Shown here: piece after piece, positions 52,540-61,894 of the stretch
Position numbering within the stretch: position 1 is the stretch's first letter
Layout: the number at the start of each line of letters is the position of its first letter
Origin: Clostridium sp. C2-6-12
GTDB lineage: Bacteria > Bacillota > Clostridia > Clostridiales > Clostridiaceae
NCBI RefSeq assembly: GCF_009928485.1
Contig: NZ_JAABNP010000008.1
Coordinates: 100,827-164,826, forward strand
Length of the DNA: 64,000 nucleotides
Direction of reading: 5' to 3'
The notes under the pieces: model-generated
What the model saw: the letters and a program-made list of their open reading frames with translations, nothing else
Told to the model about the DNA's origin: nothing
Databases searched by the model: none
Program-made: the position numbers and the translations under genes

Positions 52540-54003
52540 TTATCCTCTTAATACATTAATTACTGTTGCCTTAGGTCTAGACATAGATTCAATAGAATAT
52601 CTTATTCCTTGAGTTCCTATTCCAGAAGCCTTTACTCCAAGGAATGGGAAATGATCTGGACCTCTTTCTGTCTTATTATTTACTTGAACTGTTCCAACTT
52701 CAAGTTTATCAGCTATATAAAACGCATCATTTATATTTTCTGTGAAAACAGCACTTTGTAATCCATATTCAGATTTGTTTGCTATTTTTATAGCCTCATC
52801 TTTATCTTTTACTCTTATAATTGGAAGTACTGGTCCAAATGGTTCTTCCCATGCAAGTCTCATATCTACAGTGACATTATCAAATAGTGTTGGATAAATT
52901 AAATTACCCTCTCTATTTCCACCAACAATTAAATCTGCACCTTTTTCTTTTGCATCCTCAATTAATTCAACTACAAAATCTGCAGCCTTAGTATTAATAA
53001 GTGGCACTACATCCACATCTTCATTTAATGGATTCCCAACCTTTAGTGTATTCATTTTTTCTTTAACCTTAGCTACTAATTGATCTGCTACTTTATCTAC
53101 AACTAAAATTCTCTTTACAGCTGTACATCTTTGACCAGAATATGAATACCCACCTGCTACTATATTACTTGCAGCAAGGTCTAAATCTGCATCTTCTAAG
53201 ACAATGGCAGCATCTTTTCCACCAAGCTCCATAAGTAGTGGAACCATACTAGTTATTTTAGAAATTCTCACACCAACTTCTGTACTTCCTGTGAAATTTA
53301 CAAAATTAACATTTGGATGAGTAACAATATAATCACCTATTTGACTTCCTTTTCCTGTAATAGTATTTAATACTCCTTTTGGAACTCCAGCTTCTTCAAA
53401 GACTCTAGCTAAATACAAACCACATAAACTTCCTTGAGTTGCTGGCTTTAGTACTACTGAATTTCCTGCAACAATTGCTGGAGCTATTTTAGAAGCTGAT
53501 AAATTTACAGGATAATTAAATGGTGATATTGCAAGAACAACTCCCAAAGGTTCTCTTGTCACTACTGAAATTTTACTTCTATTAAATCCAGGGAAAGAAT
53601 CTCCTGGAATGCTTTCTCCAGACATATTTTTTGCAGTATCAGCTGTAAATCTTATAAAATCAGCTGTTCTTGAAATTTCTGATTTAGAACTCTTTTTATC
53701 CTTACCTATTTCTCTAATCATAATTTCTGCAAGTTCATCACTATTTTCGAGTAGTATATTTGCAGCTTTATAAAGAATTTCAGCACGTTCATTTACAGGC
53801 ACGTTCTTCCACTTTAATTGTGCTGCCTTAGAAGATTCAAAAACAAAATCAACCTCTTCTTTAGTCATTGCAGGAACTTTCCCAATAAGAGAACCATCTA
53901 TTGGAGAATTAATTTGTATAAACTCCCCATTTTTACTACTTTCCCACTGTCCATCTATTAAATTTCTAAAAATATTATCTTCACATCTTATACAATTAAA
54001 CAT
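52540..54003 (-). CDS. gapN: NADP-dependent non-phosphorylating glyceraldehyde-3-phosphate dehydrogenase
   Basis: 487-residue aldehyde dehydrogenase of the GapN kind. The catalytic Cys is in YSGQRCTAVKR (about residue 296) and the general base Glu in LMELGGKDA (about 262). The NADP-site loop TGSTEVG and the PFNYPVNLSASK region fit GapN more than other aldehyde dehydrogenases. It oxidises glyceraldehyde-3-phosphate to 3-phosphoglycerate and supplies NADPH. GGTGGAAAT precedes the start. Monocistronic with its own terminator. Confidence 0.9.
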   Translation of the reverse strand: MFNCIRCEDNIFRNLIDGQWESSKNGEFIQINSPIDGSLIGKVPAMTKEEVDFVFESSKAAQLKWKNVPVNERAEILYKAANILLENSDELAEIMIREIGKDKKSSKSEISRTADFIRFTADTAKNMSGESIPGDSFPGFNRSKISVVTREPLGVVLAISPFNYPVNLSASKIAPAIVAGNSVVLKPATQGSLCGLYLARVFEEAGVPKGVLNTITGKGSQIGDYIVTHPNVNFVNFTGSTEVGVRISKITSMVPLLMELGGKDAAIVLEDADLDLAASNIVAGGYSYSGQRCTAVKRILVVDKVADQLVAKVKEKMNTLKVGNPLNEDVDVVPLINTKAADFVVELIEDAKEKGADLIVGGNREGNLIYPTLFDNVTVDMRLAWEEPFGPVLPIIRVKDKDEAIKIANKSEYGLQSAVFTENINDAFYIADKLEVGTVQVNNKTERGPDHFPFLGVKASGIGTQGIRYSIESMSRPKATVINVLRG

Positions 54004-54218
54004 ATTTCCACCTCTATTAAATAAATTATATCAATTAATATTAATTATTAACTAATATTATGATATACTATAATTAAAATAAAATCCATAGTAATTATAA
54101 AAAAATTAACAATCTTTATAATTTTCTGTTATTTAAATTATAACCTATTATTAATTTATTCTTAATATATGTTTTATATAATAGTTTTAAACAAATAATT
54201 TATTCAAGGAGTGATAAA

Positions 54219-54797
54219 ATGAAAAATTTAAATATTTGTATTGATATTGATGGAACTATAACAGATCCTTATTATTGGTTAAACTATGCAAATGAGTATT
54301 TCAATTTAAACATTACTGAGGATCAAGTTACAGAATATGCAATTCACAAAATACTAAATGTTGAAGAAAATGACTACTTAAAATTTTATGAAGAGCTAAA
54401 AGTTGAAATTCATAGTAAAGAGCCTTTGAGAAAGGATGTAAAAGAAATTTTAGATATACTTCATAAATACAATAACTTATATTTTGTAACTGCAAGAGAA
54501 AAGTCTCTAGAAATTCTAACCTTCTCCTATTTACTAGGCAACGAGATTCCTTTCGATGAAATTTTTGTACTTGGAACTCATAATAAAGTTCCTAAGGCTA
54601 TTGAACTTAATTGTAATGTCTTTATTGAAGACAGCTATGAAAATGCAATTTCGCTTTCAGAAAATGGTTTTAAAGTCCTATTACTTGATACAAATTATAA
54701 TAGACTTCCTTTAAATTCAAATATTACAAGAGTTTATAACTGGAATGAAATCTTACAAATTATAAATGAAATAGCAATAGAAAAAGAAGCAATTTAA
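54219..54797 (+). CDS. HAD-family 5'-nucleotidase-like protein
   Basis: 192 residues. The nucleophile motif is CIDIDGTITDP (Asp10 and Asp12 region), motif II is YFVTARE, and motif III region VFIEDSYENAISLSENG. It belongs to the NT5C/YqfW-type HAD group of putative nucleotidases. AAGGAGTGATAAA precedes the ATG. It is convergent with fetB and shares a terminator. Confidence 0.87.
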   Translation: MKNLNICIDIDGTITDPYYWLNYANEYFNLNITEDQVTEYAIHKILNVEENDYLKFYEELKVEIHSKEPLRKDVKEILDILHKYNNLYFVTAREKSLEILTFSYLLGNEIPFDEIFVLGTHNKVPKAIELNCNVFIEDSYENAISLSENGFKVLLLDTNYNRLPLNSNITRVYNWNEILQIINEIAIEKEAI

Positions 54798-54822
54798 TTT
54801 CTGATGGAAGTTAAATTGCTTC
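54786..54822. terminator. Bidirectional terminator between HAD gene and fetB
   Basis: Perfect arms GAAGCAATTTAA and TTAAATTGCTTC; the left arm includes the stop codon of the HAD gene, and T runs follow on both strands. Confidence 0.82.
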
Positions 54823-54826
54823 TCCT

Positions 54827-55606
54827 TTATTTTAATCTATTATCTTTAGTAAAGAATGTCCTATATCCAAGTGTTACAAATAAAACAGTACATACAGCCG
54901 TACTTCCTAAAATAGCAAGCATAATTCCTATTTGATATTTAATTGCTGTAAGTGGAAAAGTTCCTGAAAGAATCTGCCCTGTCATCATACCTGGAAGAGA
55001 TACTATTCCCATGGTCAGCATGTTATTCATTGTTGGTAAGATAGCGCTGTCAAAGGCGTTATTTACAAATTGTTTTGTAGCAGCTACAGGTGTAGCGCCT
55101 AGCATTAAGGAATTTTCTATTTCAATTCTTTTTTCAGCCATATCACTGCATAATTTATTTGCACCTAGGGCAATTCCTGTCATACTATTACCAATGATCA
55201 TTCCTGATATAGGTATAAAATATTGAGGATTAAACCATGGACGTACACTTAAAACTACTACTATAAAAAATACAGCTGTTACAAGAGCTCCTAAAACTAT
55301 GGAAATTGTAATAATACGTTTCAATTCCTTTGACATAGGTATTTTCACTCTTTTAACTATGTTATAAATTGCAAAAGAAATCATTATAACAATCATTAAT
55401 GAAGTCAACCACCAGCTAGGATTATTAAAAACAAACATTAATACATATCCCATTAAAGTAAGCTGCAAGGTCATTCTTGTTGTAGCAATTAGAATTTCCT
55501 TTTCACGTTTAATTCCCCTTGATTTAAAAATAAAGAGCATAATTAAAACAAATACATAGGCAATGGAAAGCTGAAAGACTGAAAGATTCATTACTGCATT
55601 ATTCAT
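54827..55606 (-). CDS. fetB: UPF0014/FetB-type ABC permease
   Basis: 259 residues with seven or eight hydrophobic segments. GMIIGNSMTGIALGANKLC and LGATPVAATKQFVNNAFDSA are typical UPF0014 motifs, with SLPGMMTGQILSGTFPLTAI near the end. FetAB exports iron and adds to resistance against iron and peroxide stress in E. coli. It overlaps the end of the ATPase gene by 8 nt, so the two form one operon. Confidence 0.88.
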   Translation of the reverse strand: MNNAVMNLSVFQLSIAYVFVLIMLFIFKSRGIKREKEILIATTRMTLQLTLMGYVLMFVFNNPSWWLTSLMIVIMISFAIYNIVKRVKIPMSKELKRIITISIVLGALVTAVFFIVVVLSVRPWFNPQYFIPISGMIIGNSMTGIALGANKLCSDMAEKRIEIENSLMLGATPVAATKQFVNNAFDSAILPTMNNMLTMGIVSLPGMMTGQILSGTFPLTAIKYQIGIMLAILGSTAVCTVLFVTLGYRTFFTKDNRLK

Positions 55607-56234
55607 TGTAAGCCTCCGTTACTTTTCCCTTTTCAATTCTTATTATTGAATCAGGAAACTTTTCTGCTATTTGTTCAGAATGAGTTACCATAATGAGTTC
55701 TTTATTATTTTCCAAAACAAATTTAGTGAAATTATCTATAATAAATAATTCTGTTTCTTTGTCAAGAGCTGCTGATGGTTCATCTAAAAGATAAGTATCT
55801 GCATCCATTAACATTACTCTAGCAAGGCATAATCTCTGCTTTTCACCACCAGAAAGATTTGCACAGCTATCATTTATGGGTTTGTTTAATTCAACTCTTT
55901 CAAGTACTTCCTTCATTGCACTTTGGGAAGCTGGAAGCTTTTTTGAAAATTCTAAACCAATCTGCAAATTATCTTCTATTGTACCACTATAAATTACAGG
56001 AGTTTGTCCAAGCATAACCACTTTTCTTCTTAATTTTATAGTATCAATTTTTGAAAGTTCTAGATCATTGTAAACAATTGCACCTGAATCAGGCACATTT
56101 AAACAATTTAACATTCGAAGTAGAGTTGTTTTTCCACTTCCAGAACTACCTAAAATACATGTAATAGGTTTATTTATATATAAAGAAGGAATGTCTAATA
56201 TATTTTTGAATTTTATATTAGTTAATTTAAACAT
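55599..56234 (-). CDS. fetA: FetA-type ABC transporter ATPase
   Basis: About 211 residues from ATG at 56234. Walker A is GSSGSGKTTLLRML, signature NLSGGEKQRLCLARV, Walker B DTYLLDEPSAALD, and the switch VTHSEQI. It partners the permease encoded 8 nt inside its end. It probably drives iron export. Iron as substrate is from the family. Confidence 0.87.
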   Translation of the reverse strand: MFKLTNIKFKNILDIPSLYINKPITCILGSSGSGKTTLLRMLNCLNVPDSGAIVYNDLELSKIDTIKLRRKVVMLGQTPVIYSGTIEDNLQIGLEFSKKLPASQSAMKEVLERVELNKPINDSCANLSGGEKQRLCLARVMLMDADTYLLDEPSAALDKETELFIIDNFTKFVLENNKELIMVTHSEQIAEKFPDSIIRIEKGKVTEAYNE

Positions 56235-56333
56235 TTCTTTTTCACTTCCTTTTAACATATGTTGATTACTTTTTATCATGGGTGAACAGGAACCTGATTT
56301 TAATTTTTCACTGCCACCATATTTTTACGTAAA

Positions 56334-56372
56334 AAATCCCTATAATAATTATATCAATTACTATAAGGATTT
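56334..56372 (-). terminator. Terminator of the UvrD-like/LexA-like gene
   Basis: Arms AAATCCCTATAATAATT and AATTACTATAAGGATTT (with a few mismatches); on the minus strand followed by TTTTTTACG. Confidence 0.78.
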
Positions 56373-56402
56373 CCATTATAGATTAGTTAAAATTAATTAA
56401 CT

Positions 56403-57926
56403 TTAAGAATTTTTTACAAGTCCAATTGCTACTCCAAGAAAGCTAAACTGCTGATCTTCTATGATTATAGGTTCATAATGTTCATTTTCTGGAGTAAGAG
56501 TAATTTTCCCATCAATAACCTTATAGGTTTTTAAAGTAGCTTCACCTTCAATATCTACTGCTACTATATCATGGACTTTAGGCATGTTTTGTTTGCTTAT
56601 TACAACATAATCTCCATCATATATGTTTTTATTTATCATAGAGTCACCTTTTACCTTAAGCATAAAGACATCTTTGGTACTTCTAATCCATTCCTTTGGA
56701 AGTGAATAATTATCTTCAACAGAATCATTCATTAGTATTGGATTACCAGCAGCAATTTCATTAAATACTGGAATGCTTACAACATTTTCAGCTTTTTCTT
56801 CAGTTCCATCATATTCAATATAAATATCATCTTCTGCACCTGAATCCTTAAAAAATCTATGAGAAATATTTCTCTTTAAATCTATGTAAAGAGTAGTATT
56901 AGCATTCATAGCAGAATTAGATTTAACAGCTTTTGTCTTAGCTTTTTCCTTTGCTGGTAACTGAATAATTTCAGGTTCTATATTAACTTCCTCAGTATAA
57001 ATAGTACTTAATGTAACACTTTTCCCCTTCATATCATACCCAAGGTTAGCAAATGAACGTCCTTTTGCAATATAACCATAAGGATTATTGCCTGCCATAG
57101 TATTAAATATAAAAGTTAAGCTAGAATAATTTTTTTCATTATAAATTGCTTTTAATAATTCTAATTGAACCTTAGTTAACTCTTGGCAGTTATCTATACA
57201 AATATGAGTATACTTTTTACTAGGCTTCTTTATTGCCTCTTTTAAAGCTAAAAGCGCTATATCTTGGCTATCTATTTTATTAATTTTCTTTAAGTTATTA
57301 TTGTACTCAACTAATACTTCATGAATAGCTTGTCTTTGTTTTGAATTTTTTCTTAGACTTTTAGGTGCTCCAGAGCAATTGCTCACTCTTGAAGGTCTAT
57401 AAGCATTTTGATATTCTTCAAGCTTCAAATAATTACAAGCTTTAATCCATATAATTTCTTCTTTAATGAAATCAAAAAATTCACTATTTAAAATTTTAAT
57501 CTTTTTCTTTGAATAGTTTTCTCTTATAACACTTATAGCGTTTTTAAGCTCATTTTCAATTTCATCATAAGAAGCAACATCAAATTTTTTCTTATGAGTG
57601 TTATTATATTGATTAAAATAATATGTTACTAATGAAGTTAATAGGTTCATTTCTAATTTATCACTATTATCTGTATCAAAAAAACTGCTTTGATGATATT
57701 TTTCCTGTTCTATATTTTCATAAATAAAGGCTATCTTTTTTATATTTTCTTCACTAGAAGCTGTTATTAGCACTCTATCATCTTTAGAAATACAATATTT
57801 ATTAAGTAATGACGGAATTTTATTTACAAACGCAGTTGTTTTACCTGTTCCAGATATACCTTTTATTAATAAATGACCATTTGGCTTACCATTAATTATT
57901 TTTCTTTGTCCTCTATTAAATTCCAT
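56403..57926 (-). CDS. UvrD-like ATPase fused to LexA-type S24 autoprotease
   Basis: About 507 residues from the ATG at 57926 (GGAGGATAAC upstream; a longer frame from 57974 has no site). Residues 1-340 resemble the first part of UvrD/PcrA helicases: Q-motif FNRGQRKI, Walker A GISGTGKTT (23-31), but motif II is CIDNCQEL with Asn for the catalytic Glu and later helicase motifs are not seen. Residues 385-507 are an S24 peptidase: cleavage site IAAGNP (Ala393-Gly394), Ser429 in GDSM, Lys466 in EATLKTY. Spacings match LexA. No HTH is seen. It may be a sensor switched by self-cleavage. Confidence 0.82.
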   Translation of the reverse strand: MEFNRGQRKIINGKPNGHLLIKGISGTGKTTAFVNKIPSLLNKYCISKDDRVLITASSEENIKKIAFIYENIEQEKYHQSSFFDTDNSDKLEMNLLTSLVTYYFNQYNNTHKKKFDVASYDEIENELKNAISVIRENYSKKKIKILNSEFFDFIKEEIIWIKACNYLKLEEYQNAYRPSRVSNCSGAPKSLRKNSKQRQAIHEVLVEYNNNLKKINKIDSQDIALLALKEAIKKPSKKYTHICIDNCQELTKVQLELLKAIYNEKNYSSLTFIFNTMAGNNPYGYIAKGRSFANLGYDMKGKSVTLSTIYTEEVNIEPEIIQLPAKEKAKTKAVKSNSAMNANTTLYIDLKRNISHRFFKDSGAEDDIYIEYDGTEEKAENVVSIPVFNEIAAGNPILMNDSVEDNYSLPKEWIRSTKDVFMLKVKGDSMINKNIYDGDYVVISKQNMPKVHDIVAVDIEGEATLKTYKVIDGKITLTPENEHYEPIIIEDQQFSFLGVAIGLVKNS

Positions 57927-57971
57927 GTTATCCTCCTTCCATTCTTCTTTAGATTTATAATATATATTTAG

Positions 57972-57998
57972 CATTTCACCTATGATTCAAATGAAATG
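57972..57998. promoter_or_regulatory. Dyad upstream of the UvrD-like/LexA-like gene
   Basis: Perfect arms CATTTCA and TGAAATG with a 13-bp spacer, about 46 nt upstream of the start. It could be an operator. It does not match the known LexA box of Bacillus (GAAC-N4-GTTC). Confidence 0.35.
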
Positions 57999-58275
57999 TC
58001 CATAATTTAAATTTTATTTTTTATCCTAATGAAAATATTAAATTATTTTGTAATTATACTATATTTTTTAATTGTATGTAAAGGTTAGATAAATCATATT
58101 CCTAGTGATTTAAAGTGATTAAGCCAATCATATAATTAAATTTTATATATTTTTCACAAATACAGCAAACACACAGCCATTGTTTTAGTGAAATAAAGTA
58201 TGTATAATTAACAAAGGAAAACTTGGTAACTAAAGTTAAGTACTTTGTAGTGGTAAAACACGAGAGGAGAATAAA

Positions 58276-59070
58276 ATGAAACCTAATATGATATTTTTTG
58301 ACATTGATGGAACCTTACTTAGCGAAAAGACATTTACTGTTCCAGAAAGTGCAAAAGAAGCTATAAGAAAGACCCAAAATAATGGACATCTTGTATTTAT
58401 AAACACAGGCAGACCGATTTTAGAAATTGATGATTGTATTAAAGAGCTTGATTTTGATGGATATGTTTGTGGATGTGGTACATACATAGAATTTAAGAAT
58501 AAAGAACTATTTTATAGAAGCTTAGGAGTAGATTTTTCTAAGAAAATTGTAAAAAAACTTCGTGAATGTAATATTGATGCTATTTTAGAAGGTAAAAAAG
58601 GTGTTTATTACGATGCTGATGAAAAAATAATATCTAGTGAAGTCCTTAGGATTAAGAAACGTCATACTGATGTAGGCTTCTACACTGGACAAACCTTTGA
58701 TGATGCTGACATAGATTTTGATAAATTAGTTATTTGGACAAATGAAAGCAGCAACTTTGATTCTTTCCATAAAGAATTTGAAAATACACTAGAGTTTATA
58801 CATAGAGGTGAAGGTTTTTATGAATTAGTTCCACTAGGATATTCAAAAGCCTCAGGAATTCAATATTTAATGGAACATTTAGATATTCCTCATGAAAATA
58901 CATATGCTATTGGCGACAGTACTAATGATTTATCTATGCTTGAATATGTAAAAAACAGTATTGCTATGGGAAATAGTCATCCTAGCTTATTTGATTTAGT
59001 TTCATTTGTAACAAAGGATGTTGAAGAAGATGGAATAAAACATGCTCTAAAACATTATAGTATAATATAA
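58276..59070 (+). CDS. Cof-type HAD-IIB family hydrolase
   Basis: 264 residues. Motif I is FFDIDGTLLSEKTF (Asp8, Asp10), motif II VFINTGRPIL, motif III the C2-cap and KASGIQYLMEHLDI, motif IV AIGDSTNDLSML. It is a sugar-phosphate or cofactor-phosphate phosphatase of the Cof family. GAGAGGAGAATAAA precedes the ATG at 58276. The 300-bp gap before it (57975-58275) shows no gene. A strong terminator follows. Confidence 0.9.
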   Translation: MKPNMIFFDIDGTLLSEKTFTVPESAKEAIRKTQNNGHLVFINTGRPILEIDDCIKELDFDGYVCGCGTYIEFKNKELFYRSLGVDFSKKIVKKLRECNIDAILEGKKGVYYDADEKIISSEVLRIKKRHTDVGFYTGQTFDDADIDFDKLVIWTNESSNFDSFHKEFENTLEFIHRGEGFYELVPLGYSKASGIQYLMEHLDIPHENTYAIGDSTNDLSMLEYVKNSIAMGNSHPSLFDLVSFVTKDVEEDGIKHALKHYSII

Positions 59071-59106
59071 AATAAGTAACTAAGTACTCAAATTTCTAAA
59101 TATAAA

Positions 59107-59149
59107 CAGTAGATAATTTTGTGGTAAAACAGAATTATCTACTGTTTTT
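59107..59149 (+). terminator. Terminator of the Cof-type hydrolase gene
   Basis: Perfect 12-bp arms CAGTAGATAATT and AATTATCTACTG followed by TTTTTATAGTG. Confidence 0.87.
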
Positions 59150-59194
59150 ATAGTGATACATTCTTGGTGTGCTTAATTAGTTGCGTATTACAGG

Positions 59195-59318
59195 AAAATT
59201 CCTTACTGTGAAAAAATCCGTATTGCAGAAAAGATACATATTGTTGCATAGCTGCTCTTTTTATAGGTGATAAGATCCGTATTGCAGCATAGCTGCTCTT
59301 TTTATAGGTGCTTATCTT
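59195..59318. repeat. Intergenic tandem hairpin repeat, locus 3
   Basis: Several units. Two near-identical ones contain GTATTGCAGCATAGCTGCTC (or ATATTGTTGCATAGCTGCTC) followed by TTTTTATAGGTG, spaced about 46 bp, with two degenerate units (CCTTACTGTG, CCGTATTGCAGAAAAG) before. The palindrome GCAGCATAGCTGC and T run make each unit look like a small terminator. It abuts the rmlB stop. Confidence 0.72.
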
Positions 59319-60371
59319 TTAAGATGTATACGTATTTATATAGTACTTTTGATAGTCTCCTGAAGTTACATTATCAAGCCATTTAATATTATTTAAATAC
59401 CAATTAATGGTCTTTTTTATTCCCACTTCAAAGGCGGTTTCAGGGTACCAGCCTAATTCATCTCTTATTTTATCTGGAGCTATGCCATATCTTCTATCAT
59501 GGCCTTTTCTATCCTCCACATATTTGATCAAATTTTCAGTTACAGCTTTATCAAGATTTTCATTTATAAACGAAATAATTGTTTTGACTATTTGCATATT
59601 TGTTCTTTCGTTATGGCCTCCAATATTGTATACTTCACCTATTTTCCCATTATTGATTACCATATCAATAGCTTTACAATGATCTTCTACATATAACCAA
59701 TCTCTAATATTCATCCCATCTCCATATACAGGAATATCTTTATGATTAAGACAATTATTAATTATTAATGGAATTAGTTTTTCAGGAAATTGAAACGGGC
59801 CATAATTGTTTGAGCATCTTGTAATATTTACAGGCATTTTATAGGTATCATAATAAGCTTTAACCATTAAGTCTGAACTTGCTTTACTTGAGGAATAAGG
59901 GCTATGAGGATTTATTGGTGTTGTTTCTACAAAGAAGCCTTCTGGTGCTAAAGAACCATAAACCTCATCTGTAGATACATGAAGAAATTTAACGCCTTCC
60001 TTAAATCCATCTTTTTCTTGCCAAGCCTTTTTTGCAGCATTGAGTAAATTTACTGTACCTAGCACATTTGTTTTAGCAAATATTTCAGGTTCCTTTATAC
60101 TTCTATCAACATGTGACTCTGCTGCAAAATGAACAACATAATTTATTTCATTTGAATCAAAGAGATTATTTATTAAGTCTTTATCACAAATATCAACTTT
60201 AATAAAAGTATATCTGCTATCATTTTCTATTGATTTAAGGTTTTCTAAATTCCCTGCATAAGTTAGTTTATCTAAATTTATAATTTTAATATCTTTATAT
60301 TTATTAAGCATATATAAAATAAAATTTGAGCCTATAAATCCAGCTCCACCAGTAACTAAATATGTCTTCAT
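59319..60371 (-). CDS. rfbB: dTDP-glucose 4,6-dehydratase
   Basis: 350-residue extended short-chain dehydrogenase. NAD-binding motif is TGGAGFIGSNF (about 7-17), then FAAESHVDRSI and the catalytic triad with Thr-Asp-Glu in STDEVYG and Tyr-X3-Lys in SPYSSSKA. It converts dTDP-glucose to dTDP-4-keto-6-deoxyglucose. Last gene of the rml operon in the order A-C-D-B. Confidence 0.94.
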   Translation of the reverse strand: MKTYLVTGGAGFIGSNFILYMLNKYKDIKIINLDKLTYAGNLENLKSIENDSRYTFIKVDICDKDLINNLFDSNEINYVVHFAAESHVDRSIKEPEIFAKTNVLGTVNLLNAAKKAWQEKDGFKEGVKFLHVSTDEVYGSLAPEGFFVETTPINPHSPYSSSKASSDLMVKAYYDTYKMPVNITRCSNNYGPFQFPEKLIPLIINNCLNHKDIPVYGDGMNIRDWLYVEDHCKAIDMVINNGKIGEVYNIGGHNERTNMQIVKTIISFINENLDKAVTENLIKYVEDRKGHDRRYGIAPDKIRDELGWYPETAFEVGIKKTINWYLNNIKWLDNVTSGDYQKYYINTYTS

Positions 60372-60383
60372 TTTACACCTTCT

Positions 60384-61265
60384 TTACTTTTCTAACTTAT
60401 TTATAAATGATTTTAGAGCCTCTTTCCAAGTTCTCATTTCATCGCCAACAGTATTTCTAAGCATCATATTATCCATAGAGGAATATTTCGGTCTTTTTGC
60501 TAAAGTTTTATATTCTTCTGATATGCAAGGTCTTACTTCACATTTTTCTCCTGAAAGTTCAATTATTAGTTTTGCAAATTCATACCATGTACATTCACCT
60601 TTACCTGTACAATGATATATACCGTACTCTTCCGTGTTTATTATCTTTAATATATGATATGCTAAATCATTTGCATTTGTAGGGCTGCCCTTTTGATCAT
60701 TTACAACCTTTATATAATTGTTATCTTTAGCAAGTTTTCTCATTGTATAAACAAAATTATGACCTGAAAATCCATAAAGCCATGCTGTTCTTATTATAAA
60801 ATACTTTGAAGAAAATTCTCTAATATAATTTTCACCTAAAAGTTTTGTTTTTCCATAAACATTACATGGACATGTTAAATCATATTCAGCTAATGGTATT
60901 TTAGAACTTCCATTAAATACATAATCAGTTGAAATTTGAACTATTTTTGCTCCAATTTTATCACAAGCTATAGCTAAATTTCTAGGACCAATTGAATTTA
61001 CTTTAAAGGCTGTTTCCATCTCTATTTCACATTTATCAACATTTGTGGCTGCTGCGCAATTAATTAATACATCTGGCTTTAACGTATTTATTTTCTCTTC
61101 AACCTGCTGCAAATTAGTTATATCTAATTCTTTCAAGTCCATTGGAATAATTATGGATTTTCTGATATTTTCTGGTATTTCTCCTAAGTCTGCTCTTCCA
61201 CTTTTCAAAATGTCTTGAAGTTCACTTCCTAACTGACCTTTTGAACCTAATATTAATATTTTCAT
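60384..61265 (-). CDS. rfbD: dTDP-4-dehydrorhamnose reductase
   Basis: About 293 residues. ILGSKGQLGSEL is the NAD(P)-binding loop, the Ser/Tyr/Lys set is in QISTDYVFNGS and CNVYGKTKLLGE, and LRNTV-like sequence ends it. It makes dTDP-L-rhamnose. The start at 61265 (MKILILG) follows GAGGTG; an alternative GTG lies at 61277. It is only a few bases past the rfbC stop. Confidence 0.92.
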   Translation of the reverse strand: MKILILGSKGQLGSELQDILKSGRADLGEIPENIRKSIIIPMDLKELDITNLQQVEEKINTLKPDVLINCAAATNVDKCEIEMETAFKVNSIGPRNLAIACDKIGAKIVQISTDYVFNGSSKIPLAEYDLTCPCNVYGKTKLLGENYIREFSSKYFIIRTAWLYGFSGHNFVYTMRKLAKDNNYIKVVNDQKGSPTNANDLAYHILKIINTEEYGIYHCTGKGECTWYEFAKLIIELSGEKCEVRPCISEEYKTLAKRPKYSSMDNMMLRNTVGDEMRTWKEALKSFINKLEK

Positions 61266-61273
61266 GATATAAG

Positions 61274-61858
61274 TCACACCTCTTTTAATAACATATTAAA
61301 ATCCGCATATTTACTTAAATCTAATTCTCTTAAACTAGGATGATTTTTATCTTTATCGGATAAAATTATATTTTCTACCATATGAATTGGCCAATTAATA
61401 TTTAAATTTTTATCATCCCATTTAATTCCACCATCATATTCTGGGGCATAAAAATCAGTACATTTATAATTAAATATAACTTCATCTGATAATACTAAAA
61501 ATCCATGAGCAAATCCTTTTGGAACATATAACTGCTTTTTGTTTTCTTCATTTAAAATAAAACTTTCCCATTTGCAATAGGTTTTAGATCCAATTCTTAA
61601 ATCTACTACCACATCAAAAATTTCTCCCTTAATTACCCTTACTAGCTTTCCTTGACTATGCTTTTTTTGAAAATGAAGCCCTCTAAGAACTCCTTTTTTT
61701 GATTTAGATTCATTATCTTGAACAAAATCAATGTTAAGTCCAGCTTCTAAAAACTCATTTTTATTGTAGGTTTCCATAAAATAACCTCTTTTATCTCCCC
61801 AAACTTTAGGTTCAATTATATAAACCCCTTCAATTTGGGTTTTAATGAAATTACTCAA
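61274..61858 (-). CDS. rfbC: dTDP-4-dehydrorhamnose 3,5-epimerase
   Basis: About 194 residues. GVYIIEPKVWGDKRGYFMET, RGLHFQKKHSQGKLVRVIKG and the catalytic His in this region, plus YVPKGFAHGFLVLSD, are diagnostic. The probable start is TTG at 61858, preceded by GAGAGGTG; an ATG exists at 61882 but has no site. Second gene of the operon. Confidence 0.93.
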   Translation of the reverse strand: MSNFIKTQIEGVYIIEPKVWGDKRGYFMETYNKNEFLEAGLNIDFVQDNESKSKKGVLRGLHFQKKHSQGKLVRVIKGEIFDVVVDLRIGSKTYCKWESFILNEENKKQLYVPKGFAHGFLVLSDEVIFNYKCTDFYAPEYDGGIKWDDKNLNINWPIHMVENIILSDKDKNHPSLRELDLSKYADFNMLLKEV

Positions 61859-61894
61859 ATTTACACCTCTCATTAAATTCATGCTGTAATTATT

